Positions 47,821 to 58,948 of a stretch of DNA of 64,000 bases are shown in pieces. This DNA comes from Histoplasma ohiense (Eukaryota; Ascomycota; Eurotiomycetes; Onygenales; Ajellomycetaceae), in the NCBI GenBank assembly GCA_017607445.1, contig JAEVHH010000002.1:1550001-1614000 (forward strand). Reading direction: 5' to 3'. A program made the position numbers and the translations under genes. The notes under the pieces are model-generated. The model saw only the letters and a list, made by a program, of their open reading frames with translations, was not told where the DNA came from and searched no databases. The first letter of the stretch is position 1. Each line of letters opens with the position of its first letter.

Positions 47821-48758
47821 ATGGCCAAGAGCAACGCCAAAGACTCGGGTGCGAAAGGAAAAGGCAAAGGCAAGGCGAAAGACAGTGCTAATTCCGATGA
47901 GGGAGGCAAAGGCAAAGGGCTAAAGCCTGCAAATTCCATTAATGTTCGACATATTCTTGTAAGTATCTGATCTTTGCGCCTTTTAGCATTGGGCATTGTC
48001 TTTCGTAACTGTGGAATGAATACATTCAGGATATCATCGTTCCATGGCTAAATGTTTTATATTTTAATATTTTAATCATTATAAACCCTTGCTAACTAGC
48101 TGTTCCTGGGGGTAGTGTGAGAAACACTCCAAAAAGGAGGAAGCTGCTGAGAAGCTGAGAAACGGGGCGAAATTCGATGACGTTGCACGAGAATTTTCAG
48201 AGGATAAAGCTAGACAAGGTTTGTCTCAATTTCATTTTGTTGTCCTTCATTTACGCCTTAAATGATCTAGCTCGTTACCCCAACAAATTCCATCTTCATG
48301 CCCTCAATGTATCACATCTTTCACGCCCCTGGATTACGTGCGAGAGATAGGATGTTGTTGAGGCGCCCACGTATCCTTAGACTCACAACTTGATTTATCT
48401 CATGGTGTCTCGTCGTGGCTACATGCTTGGGAAGTGGGAGACGTCGAGGACTTTGAGAAAATTTTGAAATTCGGCCAATATGGTCATCTTGATACCTTGT
48501 TCCTTTCCCCTTACTTTTAAGCCAACAGTGTCAATTGCATAGAGACAAGGGAAAAAAAAAGAGAGAAAAGATTAGCCTCCCTTTCTGACATGGTACGAAA
48601 TAGGTGGATCTCTTGGCTGGAAAGTTCGAGGAAGCCTTAATGGCGAGTTTGAAAAAGTTGCATATGAGCTAGAACCCAGTACAACCGCGAATCCAAAATG
48701 GGGGGAAGTGAAAACGGGATTTGGGTACCATATTATTATGGTGGAGGGGAGAAAGTGA
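47821..48758 (+). CDS. PIN4: Parvulin-type peptidyl-prolyl cis-trans isomerase (Pin4/Par14 family)
   Basis: Exons are 47821-47958, 48116-48218 and 48604-48758, giving 131 aa, the size of Par14. The N-terminus is a Lys/Gly/Ala-rich basic tail (residues 1-37), typical of the DNA- and ribosome-associated Par14. The parvulin domain follows: [46 protein letters not shown] and [13 protein letters not shown]. It isomerises X-Pro bonds; there is no WW domain, so it is not a Pin1 type. Intron 2 is 385 bp, much longer than most here, and I see no exon hidden in it. Confidence 0.93.
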
Positions 48759-49769
48759 CAGGTGAATAATGTTACATCCCTCAAGTTGAGCAAATGGAAG
48801 AAACAGTTAAGTGGTCTGTGGTATGTTCTTCTCCAAAGACAGGCGGGGGAAATGGTCACCTATTTGAGCATGATATCATCTTTTTTTTTTCCTTTTTGTT
48901 TTTTATTTTGGTCTGTGAACTCGAAGGTATGTTGCTAGGAGGAAATAACTGAAATTGATTAGGAGTTTGGCGTTGTGGGAATGACCAAGTACTCCTCAGT
49001 CAAGAGATTTTTTCAAGGATATCACTGGCGAACATAGACGTAGGATACCGCCTTTTCCTAATAACCCAATACGTATTATCATTACCCATAATGGGGAAAA
49101 AAGTCTTACACTAGCAAGAAATAATGAACAAACTTGGAACAGCTGTGGTAGAATTGCTCAATATAGCTAAAGTGTGCTGTGCGTTGAAAGATGTAAGCAG
49201 AAGTATGTCGTCAACTCCGATAATTCTGTATTTCGATGAAATGAGAACAGATATTAATGGTCCGGATCATTGGAAAGTATCATGGTCTTGGGACATTAGC
49301 ATCTCTCTTCTTTCTACGTAGAGGGTGTCCGCATCGTGGTGTGCTCTTAGTTTTATCAGTAGAAGCTGATCAGCGAGCATTATATTCTGTATAGAACCCA
49401 GCAACGGATCTCTACCGCGCACGGAGTAAGTAAATCCACGCCGCAACATGTGAGCATAGCGAGCCGAAGACAAGAGCATTTCCAACTCGCCACCTCATTT
49501 CAAGGTAGAGCCATGCTTTTCGCTTGTCAGACAAGCTGGTCAATGACATGGGTTTAGAAATCTGTTGGAATATGAAATAAAGACGATAACCCGCCAGTTG
49601 AGAGACTGGCTTCATTGTCCCGAGCCCGTATTGGGGATCGACACTACTCATCGCGGGGGTCGGACAGGTCAGGAAGCTCCAGTCTCCACACCAGGGTGTT
49701 ACGGGCGCTTGGTTCAAGTTGGTTGTGGCTCGGATAAAATCAGCGGTGGAATAAAGGGGGCGTACGGAG
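48759..49769. other. Intergenic region, 3' of the parvulin gene
   Basis: About 1 kb of AT-rich DNA with weak frames, one on the minus strand containing KAWLYLEMRWRVGNALVFGS (near 49510-49455) that looks protein-like but has no partner. No gene supported. Confidence 0.4.
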
Positions 49770-50180
49770 TACAGTTGAACGTGGTTAATAAAAAGTTGAA
49801 CATGGTTAATATGTCAACCTCCCATTAAAACTACATACACTAGTCATATCTCATACATATCTTAGTACTAATCTTACACATCTTCAAATGCATTTGACAC
49901 AGTGATTTTATCATATTTCTCAAAAGCTCTATTTCTTAGCTAACCTGGATTCTAACTCTAGATCACTAATTCTAACTCTTAACTGCTTTTCAGATGCTGA
50001 AGAGCCTCAGATGTTGAGTAGGACTAAATAAGAGCTGATTAGTAATATTCAGTGAGGGTGTGTAAAATATGTTTAGTGTGTGTAGATTTTAGTGAGGGAG
50101 TGAAAGGCTGAGCATGGTTTATTTTTCAGACCCACTTTTTTTAAACCACGTCCAACTTCTAATAAACCACGTTCGACTGT
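49770..50180. mobile_element. MITE-like element, copy B (411 bp) with about 43-bp terminal inverted repeats
   Basis: The left terminus is TACAGTTGAACGTGGTTAAT. The right terminus, read on the minus strand, is TACAGTCGAACGTGGTTTAT. The inverted repeats match over about 43 bp, with differences almost all A/G, C/T or A/T, and each contains two tandem GTTGAACGTGGTT-like units. The interior is AT-rich without a transposase frame. GGAATAAAGG occurs just outside both ends (49748-49757 and 50185-50194), a candidate 10-bp target-site duplication, although 12 extra bases lie between it and the left TIR. A 10-bp duplication would point to a Mutator-like origin; this is inference. Confidence 0.75.
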
Positions 50181-52944
50181 AACCCGGAATAAAGGTTAGA
50201 ACAAATAAAAGTGTAAGCTTATCAAGCCCGTGGAAGTAGCTAGCGCTCAAAGCGTGCAGCTTGGAGCGATTTGCGCCATTTTGGTCAGGTTTGACCAGAT
50301 CAACCATTCTGGGTCGCCAATCAAAACTATACTGACCTGGCAGGCACCGACGCGAAATAGATGGTGAACAAGTCCAAAGCAGGCTGAGCCGCTATGTGTC
50401 GCACAATCGTGGGAGAATCATAGGTCGGGGGGCTTTCCCTCAAGGCTAGCAGATATTCGGCAATCTGTCAGTCGGCGTGTTTCTTCCCTGCAAAGCGGTA
50501 CCGGGAGAAGAATCCAGAAGGAAAGAAGAGCATCAGTATTAAATGCTTCGATACAGAAGCTGCTCTCTTCGAAGATTGATATAGTAAAGGAATTGAACAT
50601 GGTTGAGCCTCAATATTATTGCTCCCAAAAGGCTCAAAATATCTATTTTCCCGTCCAATTCCCGTACTGAATTACATTCCGAAAATGCTAATTGGTAGAG
50701 AGAGGGGAATTTATAGCCACTGTAGCAAAGGCTAGAGCTCGTTTGTCACCATCTGTTGAGGATTGAGAGGAAAAAAGGAATATGGGCAAGAATGGAAAAG
50801 ATCAGAGCAATCTTGTCCATGTTGCTGTCAGATATCATGAATGGAGAGGATAAGCTCCAGCATATCCAGCCTTAACTTCACTGGGATATTAAGATGCATG
50901 TGCTTCCTTGTGCCATTGCTTTTTCAAGGTATTCGTGGAAGGTTGGGCCTCCAACAACAGTGGAACTTCGAAGAACGAAATGTAGACCGCTCTTGGCGAA
51001 ACATAGGGCAAACTCTAGCCTGTCCACGGGAGGCTCCTGAACGAAAGCACCGAGCAAATATAATTTATCCCTATCCGGAACCATGAATTTAGTGTGGCTT
51101 TCAATGGTGTAACTTCGCAGACAACGAGGAATATATGGTGGGACTTGACTTGGCCAATGAGTGCCTGCTCTGCTTTCTGGAGCCAGTTTGCGAAAGGTAC
51201 TGGCAATGGTCTCTCTCAAAGGTTGAAATTCGAATAAATTTTGTTTCCCGCTGGCCCGGTGAAAAAATATTGTTTTGTGTCCAGCACAAACAGTAAGGAC
51301 AGGCGGTATCCTGCTCTGTTTCATTTCCATTCTAGAGGATAAACCATTACCGGACGGCATATTAAAGGCGTTGCATGTTGTCGCAGGGTGTTCGGTTTTC
51401 ATGCTCATGCTCACGCCATCAGAGCCAATCCTGATGGCATTTGGCTACGTTCGACCAATTCATTGGCAGAAAATGTGGAGGTACCCATGCTAGTTGTGCA
51501 ACAAGTATAAAGAAAAACTTGAAAATCAGTCCAGAAGCCTTGCGACATCGATTAATACATCATTAATCAGTTGAACATGGCTGATCCAAAATCTTCGATA
51601 ACTGATCTGCGGATATTTGTCTTCGCACTCTAGCGATATTTCGTGAAAGGACGAATTTTCAGGCTCCGAGTTTTATAGCGAAACGTAATGAGAGCATTAG
51701 AGAAAAGCGTATACCTTCTAAGGCCAAGGGAAACGAGTCTACTTGCATGTCAGCTTTGATAATTCTCTCTCATGTTCACCTCAGAAGTCGGTCACAATTG
51801 GCTTGGCCCTCCCCTTTTGCGCATCCATCCATCCAAGACCTTCTCTATGATCACCTTGCGCGCGCATTGATATTTTGCATGATTCGCTTCCCGCCTTTTT
51901 GAACATACTGTGCTCTCTGCCCTTATTTCATAATTAGCCAACTTTAGTATAACCTCACTGTATCAGCTATCAAGGTCTCCGTCGCACGTTGGTCAAGAGG
52001 GCCGAGCCGCCTTTTTCCCCACCTCGCAATAATTCCCGGATCTGCATCTGAGGGTATTCTCACAATAGCGCCCTTCGCATCCTGGAAGTGGTACTAGTAT
52101 TGATCCGTATGATTCAGTTCCTCCGCCGGTCCCAGAAAACATGTTATCAATTTAAGCCACTTCGAAGCTCTTTCGAAGGCTGAAACGGCTTTACCGATGG
52201 TGGGGATGGTGAGCTTCCGTTCACCGACCTCCGTCGACTACCAGGATCATGGCAGGGATGTCAAGGCGTGGCTGCGTGGGAACTCTGGCGCTAGCGCGGG
52301 TGGTCCTGATCCACCACATCCCACTTGTCCCCAAGCACTGAACAAAACCTTACATCTTATCATACCCCTGGTCAGCACGTTATGGCATGCGCATGTTTGT
52401 CAATTGTTGGATGGAGTCGGGGACACGAACCATAAATAATGAAAGGACCAACTTCAAGGTCAAATAGACAAAAGGGAGAAGACAAAAATAAAACAGTCAA
52501 GAAAATGGAACAACTTCTCTTATTTCTTCTTATTTTCCTCGTCTAACCGTTCCCTGTCGATTTTCGATTCTTCCGTCATCGTCCTACCTTCTTTTTGTTA
52601 TTTTTTAATAAAAAGTCAGAAAGCCCATATCCCTGATCAACCTATACATGCAGCTCCCGAATCCCGATATTTCCTCCGTAGAACATTCCCTCACCTGTTC
52701 CGGCTATCCAGTTCTGTCTCATCCATCCATATCTGATATTATCTCACTTCTCTCTTCACCTCCTAGAATCCCCGCCTTGCTTTTGTCGTGCAACGTCCTC
52801 GCATTTTCTCAACTCCAATAACCTCTTTGTTGAAAGGCTTACCAAGTCATCCAACAAACCACAGCCGAAAATCCTCCTGTAACGTCACTTTCGCTGCGTA
52901 GACATGCCTATAACGTTTAACGACATGCGCATAGTCTCAATCTG
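50181..52944. other. Gene-poor, repeat-containing interval
   Basis: About 2.8 kb after the MITE. Isolated half-elements with the MITE motif occur at 50590-50604 (TTGAACATGGTTGAG) and 51569-51585 (AGTTGAACATGGCTGAT). It includes the decayed minus-strand frame listed at 50828-51450, and the presumed promoter and leader of the gene at 52945 (pyrimidine-rich 52500-52620). No other gene supported. Confidence 0.45.
50828..51450 (-). pseudogene. Decayed or unresolved coding relic, unknown function
   Basis: An open minus-strand frame from about 51447 to 50878 has a protein-like sequence (PNAIRIGSDGVSMSMKTEHP, PPYIPRCLRSYTIESHTKFM, DKLYLLGAFVQEPPVDRLEF, LHFVLRSSTVVGGPTFHEYL). Close to its stop the neighbouring frame continues plausibly (MHLNIPVKLRLDMLELILSI) to TGA at 50830-50828, suggesting a frameshift. 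There is no strong start codon: the frame enters from a TAG, and the first ATG in it is at about 51408. No family is recognised. It could be the 3' part of a real gene with unresolved introns. Confidence 0.3.
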
Positions 52945-54297
52945 ATGTTCAATCCTAATTCTTCATCTCCTACCCCAAACCCAACTTCTCACACTCGACC
53001 CTATAGGAAAAGCTTCACTCTCCCCGCTACTCCTTCAAAGTTGGCTCTTCCAAGGGGTGAATGTCGATTTATATTGCTCCATCCATCTGTTCCTGACCAG
53101 CGCTGCTCGTGCCAGGGGTTTCGTCGCAATGAATCCCGTCCGGGCACTACTTGTGAATGTGGCCATCAGGCATGCTACCACATATCGGGTAATATGGTAA
53201 GTAGCTCCCAAGTAAGTGAGCCTGTCTCACCGCCAGCGCTGGCGGCTCTTCTAGAAAGGGTCTCTCAGCTAGAAGAGCAACAGCTACATGATCGAGGCCT
53301 TTGGGAGGAGGCATTGAAGGAGGAAAGACGGGCGCGTCGTGAAGATGCCAGAGTTCTGAGGGAGGCTATGCATTCGTTTTATAAGTTTATGGAACGGGAG
53401 GTGCCGCAAAAGTTTGCTGCCGTGGACGACAAGACTGATAGCTTGTTGGATTATGTGTCTAGATTGGAGGAAAGAATCGGCATAATCGATGATTCCACGA
53501 TGGGGTTGGAAACTAGGGTTTTTGATCTTGAGGGTGACGATAGCGATGGCGATGACCTTGATGATGTACATGGAAATGATGTCGATACCCTTGAATGGGA
53601 GGGTATGAAAGCAGAAAAGACTATAGGGGAAGACGAAAGGAATCCTAAACGAACTAGGCGAAAATGGCAAACGTCTCATAAAGCTGACATGGAGCAGCGA
53701 ATGAGTTCTTTCAAACTGGACGGTGTCTTCCAGCCAGACGGTAATTATCATTGCCAAACTTCAATGGTGCCTTCTAAGAGCACTGCTGCTTCACAATGCC
53801 ACTTCGTTTCCATCTCAAAATCACCGAGAATATCTTCTTACAGTCCCGCCACGGACTCTGCCTTTCCCCTAGATCTTATCAAAGGGCACAGCCCTAGGAC
53901 TGGAGCTCACACATATGTCCACAGGCTAACATCCCCGTCTGGAGACTTCGTCACCCCTCTCTTGTCGAAACAAGAAATCCCGCCATTTAAAACCATCCAA
54001 CACGCGACAGCTATCCACACTGCAAGCGTTCCACTCATCAAACCACCTCGCCCCCGCTCTGCCTCTGCCATGCAAAACGTGGTCCGGAAGGACTCAGCGA
54101 GTCAGCAGCAATTCTTCAGAGCATATCCTTCGCCTGAGGGAAAGGGTATTGGACCGTACTGTGAGCTGCCAAATCCGCCGCCTGGGAAACGGAAGTTTGA
54201 TGCTGAGGGACGATATGAGCCTGAGACACGACAACGGCCAGTGTTCATCCCAATGCCACCGCCGCTGTCCCTGTCCGCCTCTCATCTTAAGGCTTGA
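52945..54297 (+). CDS. Conserved-looking coiled-coil protein with N-terminal Cys/His cluster
   Basis: Single-exon model of 450 aa from ATG 52945. Residues 54-79 hold a compact cluster CSCQGF...CECGHQACYH (Cys54, 56, 70, 72, 77; His74, 79) that resembles a zinc-binding knuckle. Residues about 95-200 are a coiled coil (ALLERVSQLEEQQLHDRGLW, LLDYVSRLEERIG), then an acidic Asp-rich stretch and a basic KRTRRKW segment that could be a nuclear signal. The C-terminal half is Ser/Pro-rich and disordered. I do not recognise a named family. GTAAGT sequences right after the cluster (53197, 53211) read in frame but could be used as donors, so the model may hide an intron. Confidence 0.7.
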   Translation: MFNPNSSSPTPNPTSHTRPYRKSFTLPATPSKLALPRGECRFILLHPSVPDQRCSCQGFRRNESRPGTTCECGHQACYHISGNMVSSSQVSEPVSPPALAALLERVSQLEEQQLHDRGLWEEALKEERRARREDARVLREAMHSFYKFMEREVPQKFAAVDDKTDSLLDYVSRLEERIGIIDDSTMGLETRVFDLEGDDSDGDDLDDVHGNDVDTLEWEGMKAEKTIGEDERNPKRTRRKWQTSHKADMEQRMSSFKLDGVFQPDGNYHCQTSMVPSKSTAASQCHFVSISKSPRISSYSPATDSAFPLDLIKGHSPRTGAHTYVHRLTSPSGDFVTPLLSKQEIPPFKTIQHATAIHTASVPLIKPPRPRSASAMQNVVRKDSASQQQFFRAYPSPEGKGIGPYCELPNPPPGKRKFDAEGRYEPETRQRPVFIPMPPPLSLSASHLKA

Positions 54298-55486
54298 ATC
54301 GTATTTTTCGAAAGGGTCCCAAGTCATATATGAATCCGAGGGACAGCTTCAGCTATAAATGCGGTTGGTTTTTCAAACATCTCTTCGCCCAAAGTAACCC
54401 TCTTCTAGAACAGCGAAACTGTGACGTTACAACTGGTTAACATCTTGATGACGACGATAATGATAATAACGGAGATAATTCTGGAAATCGCAACGGAAAC
54501 GCCCCACACATCATATACTTATGTCTCTTGGATGCTGCAAGACATTGGACGCTGAATTATTGTGATTGCGGCACAACGTGTCTCCGCCCCACCATTCTAA
54601 AGTTTGTCGCGCTACAACTTCCACTCTGATCTTAACTGATGTTTTCCATCGATCTCTTTATGTTTCTTCTTCCTTCGATGCAGCGCTGAAAGTAAAAGCC
54701 CACTTACAAAAATTTACCACCTTAAATATAGAAATCAGATAGAGTATATCGCCCTCCATCAACAACCTCCCTTTTCAACTAGTACTAGTATTTGCGGTAT
54801 TGCCGTGGCACCTACGTACGCCTCCCCATTTTTGAATCGCTTTCATTCAACTCAATATTTTGTTTTCGTTTTGTCAGCTCGCCTTTGCTAGATTTCATTT
54901 TTGTTTCCCGACACCTCTCCGTCCGCTTGTTATATTTTCGTCATTCCTATGCATAATGATTGTAGCAGAGTTAGATATAGACCTTCCCCATACACCAATG
55001 GAACAAATATGATATACAGAAAAGAAACGTGTTATAGTTTCTCCCTGTTGGTGTTGCCTCTGCTATAGACGGACGTTAACAAGCAATGAAGTGTGCTTAG
55101 CAGAGGTAATGGGATATTTAAGGAAAATGTGATAATACGCAAGCTCCAATTTGACTATCTGACATCTATGATATCCTGGAACCTTCGTGAAATTCACCAT
55201 GATGCAACATTAATACCAATTTGGCGGTAAGCCGTGTAGACTATGTCAGCACATAACCGAGCTTACCTCTCCATTCATTGTAGCACATGAGTTTTTTGGA
55301 AGGGATACATCATGGGGAACATATTGGTGAAGGTAATAAAATGCTAGAGCATGAGGAGGGTATAAAAATATTCTGCAAAGAATCCAAAATAAAAAACCTA
55401 ACGCCGTTAACATGTATAATACAGCAAAATGCTACTTAACTCAACTATTCTGATATATTTTTGTATATCATATATATATACATATA

Positions 55487-55546
<60 letters not shown>

Positions 55547-55564
55547 GCTCCCCTCAACAAAGAT
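54298..55564. other. Convergent 3' region with (TG)n repeat
   Basis: About 1.3 kb between the coiled-coil gene and the HUT1 stop. It holds 3' UTR-like AT-rich DNA, a TATATA run and a long TG microsatellite. No gene supported. Confidence 0.5.
55490..55545. repeat. (TG)n microsatellite, about 27 units
   Basis: Uninterrupted TG dinucleotides over about 55 bp preceded by TATATACA units, 20 bp beyond the HUT1 stop codon. Purine-pyrimidine alternation can adopt Z-DNA; length variation is likely. Confidence 0.95.
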
Positions 55565-56933
55565 TTACAGCTGCTTCTCCCCTTTATTCACATTATTACT
55601 CTTCAGCTTCTGCTTCTCCTTCTCTGCCAGCTTCTTAGCCTTTTCTCTCTTCTGCACCACCCCTTCTGCCCCAATGCCACCAAAGACCAGCCCAACGCCT
55701 ATCCATTGGCCCCCACTCAGCCGATGGCCGAACCACATCACGCTCAACAGCATCGTAAGCATCTTCCTGGTAACTGTAACAGTGACAAGCAGCAGGGAAG
55801 AGAAATGCGCCAGAGTGTGGAATATAAATAGCTGGCCAATTGCACCGCAGGCAGCGAAGGCAATTATATCCTTTGTTGCGGTTGGGTGACGGGATAGGAA
55901 CGCAAGGGCAGAAGCTAGCTCCGAGGTCTGCGATAGGTCGATGGGGAGAGGCATGAGGCGGAGAATTGAGGTGGACACGTGTGGAGTGACCAGGAGGTAG
56001 GTGGTTGTCAGGAGTGTGCAGAGCAAGTTTTGTGCCACCATCATCTGCGGGCCGGTGAAGCGTGAGTATAGTTTTGGAGAGGAAAATATGTGGTCCTGAG
56101 TCGTGTTTGTGAGGCCGTCTAGGAGCAGGTTTAAGGATAGGAGGAAGAGACCGTAGATGGAGGAGCCGTTTCCATTATTACTATGGCTGTTTTTTTTCTT
56201 GCTGGAGGTGGGGTGGTGGAGGGTAAATGTCGCAACGCCAATGGTAACGAGAAGTATCACGCCGTACTTGTATAGGGGATAGCGTTTGCGAAAAATGGCG
56301 AGATGGAGAAACATTACTGGCAGTAATTTGCAGGACTTTGCAAGGACGAAAGTGAGGTAATCGATGTGTCCAAGGCTGGCATAGCCGAAGGGTGAAGCGA
56401 GGGAGGAGGATATGCTGATAAGAACAAGGGGGAAGAGGATGCGCGTTGTTGGGAAGACCGCCGGACTTTTTTCGCCCCGTGGAGTGGAAAAATAAAGGTA
56501 CATGAAGCCTGTTATGGCGGCGAAAAAGGACTGTATTGTATTCAGGACGACTGAAAACGTCCATCGTTCCGTTGGCGGGTTGGGGTCATCCGCTCTTGGA
56601 TCGTAAACGGCGTACGAAGTAGTAGTGATGGCTTCTTGAAGAACTCCCCAAGACAAACTTTCAATTGCATGCAGGTGTTAGCATGGAGATTAGATAAAAG
56701 CCGGAATACATCACTTCTTACAATGACGCATATATTCCTCCAACACATATGATTAGTCGAAGAAGGCCAGGTTCGCCCCCCGCTGACGACTTTGCGACGG
56801 CTTCTGGAAAGCCTTTGCCTGATATGACACCATTGGTTTGCCGCATATTATGTCCTAGGAAATCTGGAGGAGCATTCATCACTCCGGATGATGGAATGCG
56901 TTGTAATGGGGCTTTTTGCTTTTGGCGCGCCAT
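55565..56933 (-). CDS. HUT1: UDP-galactose/ER nucleotide-sugar transporter (HUT1/SLC35B1 family)
   Basis: Exons are 56933-56722 and 56657-55565 with a 64-bp intron, giving 434 aa. About ten hydrophobic segments are visible. Family motifs include LLRLIICVGGIYAS joined across the intron to FLSWGVLQEAITT, then FGYASLGHIDYLTFVLAKSC, KLLPVMFLHLAIFRKRYPLY, NLLLDGLTNTTQD, GAIGQLFIFHTL and MLLSVMWFGHRLSGGQWIGV. Hut1/SLC35B1 acts in the ER membrane (UDP-galactose or ATP/ADP exchange in different studies) and supports protein folding. The C-terminus is Lys-rich (KKLAEKEKQKLKSN), fitting ER retention. It is divergent from SEN15. Confidence 0.93.
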
Positions 56934-57612
56934 TTGGATTTCGGAGGTATTGAAGTTGAACCCAGAGCCGGCGTATGAGGGTGACGATAAATGAGGCTCA
57001 TGTAACAGAGAGTAGGAACCGAAATAACTGCAGAGATAAGGAAAACTAGACGCTGAATTAAAGCAAAACAAAAGGGAACGTCTATATTGAAAGAAGGATT
57101 GAAAAACGGTAAGAAGCAGAGGTTCGGATTCGAAATGCAAAAAAATTGAAGAATGAGAGTCGCACTTGAACTCTACCGCCCAATGATGCCATCTGTTCTG
57201 TTGGTTCTCCTGAGGCTCTAATATAGTTACCTCAGCCCACTTAGGGCTTGGCTGGTCACGTTGAGCTCGGCCCTATTTGCGACCTTTCCTTTTCTTATTT
57301 ACTTACCTACTACATACTACCGATTATGGAGCGAAATCAACCGTCAAGGGATATATTCAGGAGCATTATTCATATCCAAATTCATATCACGATTAGTAAT
57401 GAAATTCCTGGCTAGGATTGAATTCCCCGAAGATCTGAGCTCCGACTGAGAGCCCGCTTGATGCAAGATACTTCCTGAAGAGCTAGCTCTCATCGGACAC
57501 TGAATTGATACCCAACCCGACCAAACCACTCATCTGCAATCGTCATACAACAATCCGCAGCTCCCCGCACTTCCGTATACCTATCCAAACCAGCGATCGT
57601 GCCAAATTCGCA
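56934..57612. promoter_or_regulatory. Divergent promoter between HUT1 and SEN15
   Basis: About 680 bp between the two start codons. No clear factor site identified; frames here are extensions of the flanking leaders. Confidence 0.35.
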
Positions 57613-58296
57613 ATGCGCGCCGCAACCGCAGCCACCTCACCCACTCCCTCGCCTTCCGCCCTTACAGCCCTCACAGCCCCCACCGCTCAAAACCCCATCG
57701 CCTCCCTTGCCGTCCAGATATTGCATAACCTCCAGCACCAACACTTCTGGACAGCCCTGCGCATCCACGATCCGTACACCCTCTCCCCGACCCAACGCAT
57801 ACCCCTAATATCCGGCCTGCCTCCTCATGCCTACTATACTCACCCAGACGAGCAAGCCTACATGCTAGACCATGGCATTAGTACGGACGATGTTCCCGTA
57901 GAACGCGAGTGGGTGATTCCAACGGCACAGGGACAGGCATGGAGCTTAAGGAGGCTGGCGGAATGTTTTGATGCGTTGGAGTTGCCCGATGGCAAACATG
58001 GAGACGGGGTTGGGAATGCGAATGAAGATGATTGCAGTGGTATGTCAGAAACGAATAGCGGAGAAGCGATAGAGAACGAGAAGAATAAGGATCAAAAGGA
58101 GGAGAAAGTGGAGGCAAAGGAGGAGAGGAAACGGAGTAAAGAAGAGATATTTGCGGACTATGAGCGGCGGCGGAGGGGGAAAGAGTGGGGTGGCAAACGA
58201 GCTTTGATGGCGATGGTTAATAGAGGAATGGGTGGGGATGGAACGGTGGTGTACTATGTGGTGCTTGAGGGGAGTGTAAAACCGAGGCAGAATTGA
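57613..58296 (+). CDS. SEN15: tRNA-splicing endonuclease subunit Sen15
   Basis: Single exon, 227 aa. The open frame extends upstream only from a TTG codon, so the ATG at 57613 is the start. The N-terminus is Ala/Pro/Thr-rich. The Sen15 fold shows as LAVQILHNLQHQHFWTALRI, the acidic EREWVIPTAQGQAWSLRRLA and, after a long Glu/Lys-rich insertion (about residues 130-185), the final strand motif VVYYVVLEGSVKPRQN. Sen15 is a structural partner of the Sen34 nuclease in the Sen2-Sen34-Sen15-Sen54 complex that removes tRNA introns. The charged insertion makes it longer than yeast Sen15 (128 aa). Confidence 0.87.
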   Translation: MRAATAATSPTPSPSALTALTAPTAQNPIASLAVQILHNLQHQHFWTALRIHDPYTLSPTQRIPLISGLPPHAYYTHPDEQAYMLDHGISTDDVPVEREWVIPTAQGQAWSLRRLAECFDALELPDGKHGDGVGNANEDDCSGMSETNSGEAIENEKNKDQKEEKVEAKEERKRSKEEIFADYERRRRGKEWGGKRALMAMVNRGMGGDGTVVYYVVLEGSVKPRQN

Positions 58297-58903
58297 AAGG
58301 GGGCAATGATTTCCCCTCCAGAAATTTATTTTATGAGGTACTGGCGCCTGTCATCTCTTGTCTGTTTCGGGGATATATTAAGGAAAGAGTATGGGTGATC
58401 TTGGTGGCCAAATATCAGTCATGGACCCGTTGTCGTTAGGGAGATCCAGGATTACTTCCGGCGAGGCAGGAAGCGTCAGTCACAAATAACGCAACGCGAA
58501 ATTATTTTATACAGGATACTGAAAAGCCTCACCCAATTTGGGAACCAAATCCGGCGACCAGAGTGGGCATTGCAGCTTGACAAAAAGGGACTCGGTTGTT
58601 GTGAAGAACGATTCAATTCTGAAAGTTATAACAAACGAGAAATCATACATCTATCCTTCGCGATCCAAAGGCGAAAGTTAAAACGAGAACAGAAAACTGA
58701 CAAACAGACAGACAATAATACGCCCTTGGTCCACCCTGACATGCGCCAATACCAGATCCAACTGGGTATCATATCAAAGCCAGCCAATTTTCCCATTTGG
58801 ACGAAAGAAGAAAAAAGCTACAAGAAAATCACCCGCCGCGAAAAATGAAAGAAGAAAACCAACGACAGCAGAAACTCAAGGATACATATACATATACATA
58901 TAC

Positions 58904-58936
<33 letters not shown>

Positions 58937-58948
58937 CCCTGTTAGTAA
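58297..58948. other. Convergent 3' region with AT/GA repeats
   Basis: About 650 bp between SEN15 and the SIP3-type gene, tail to tail. A (TACATA)n/(TA)n tract followed by (GA)n lies at about 58883-58936. No gene supported. Confidence 0.55.

Noticed and set aside
55461..55889. ORFs running through the TG repeat
   Set aside because: Their N-termini are translated (TG)n repeat and they overlap HUT1 antisense.
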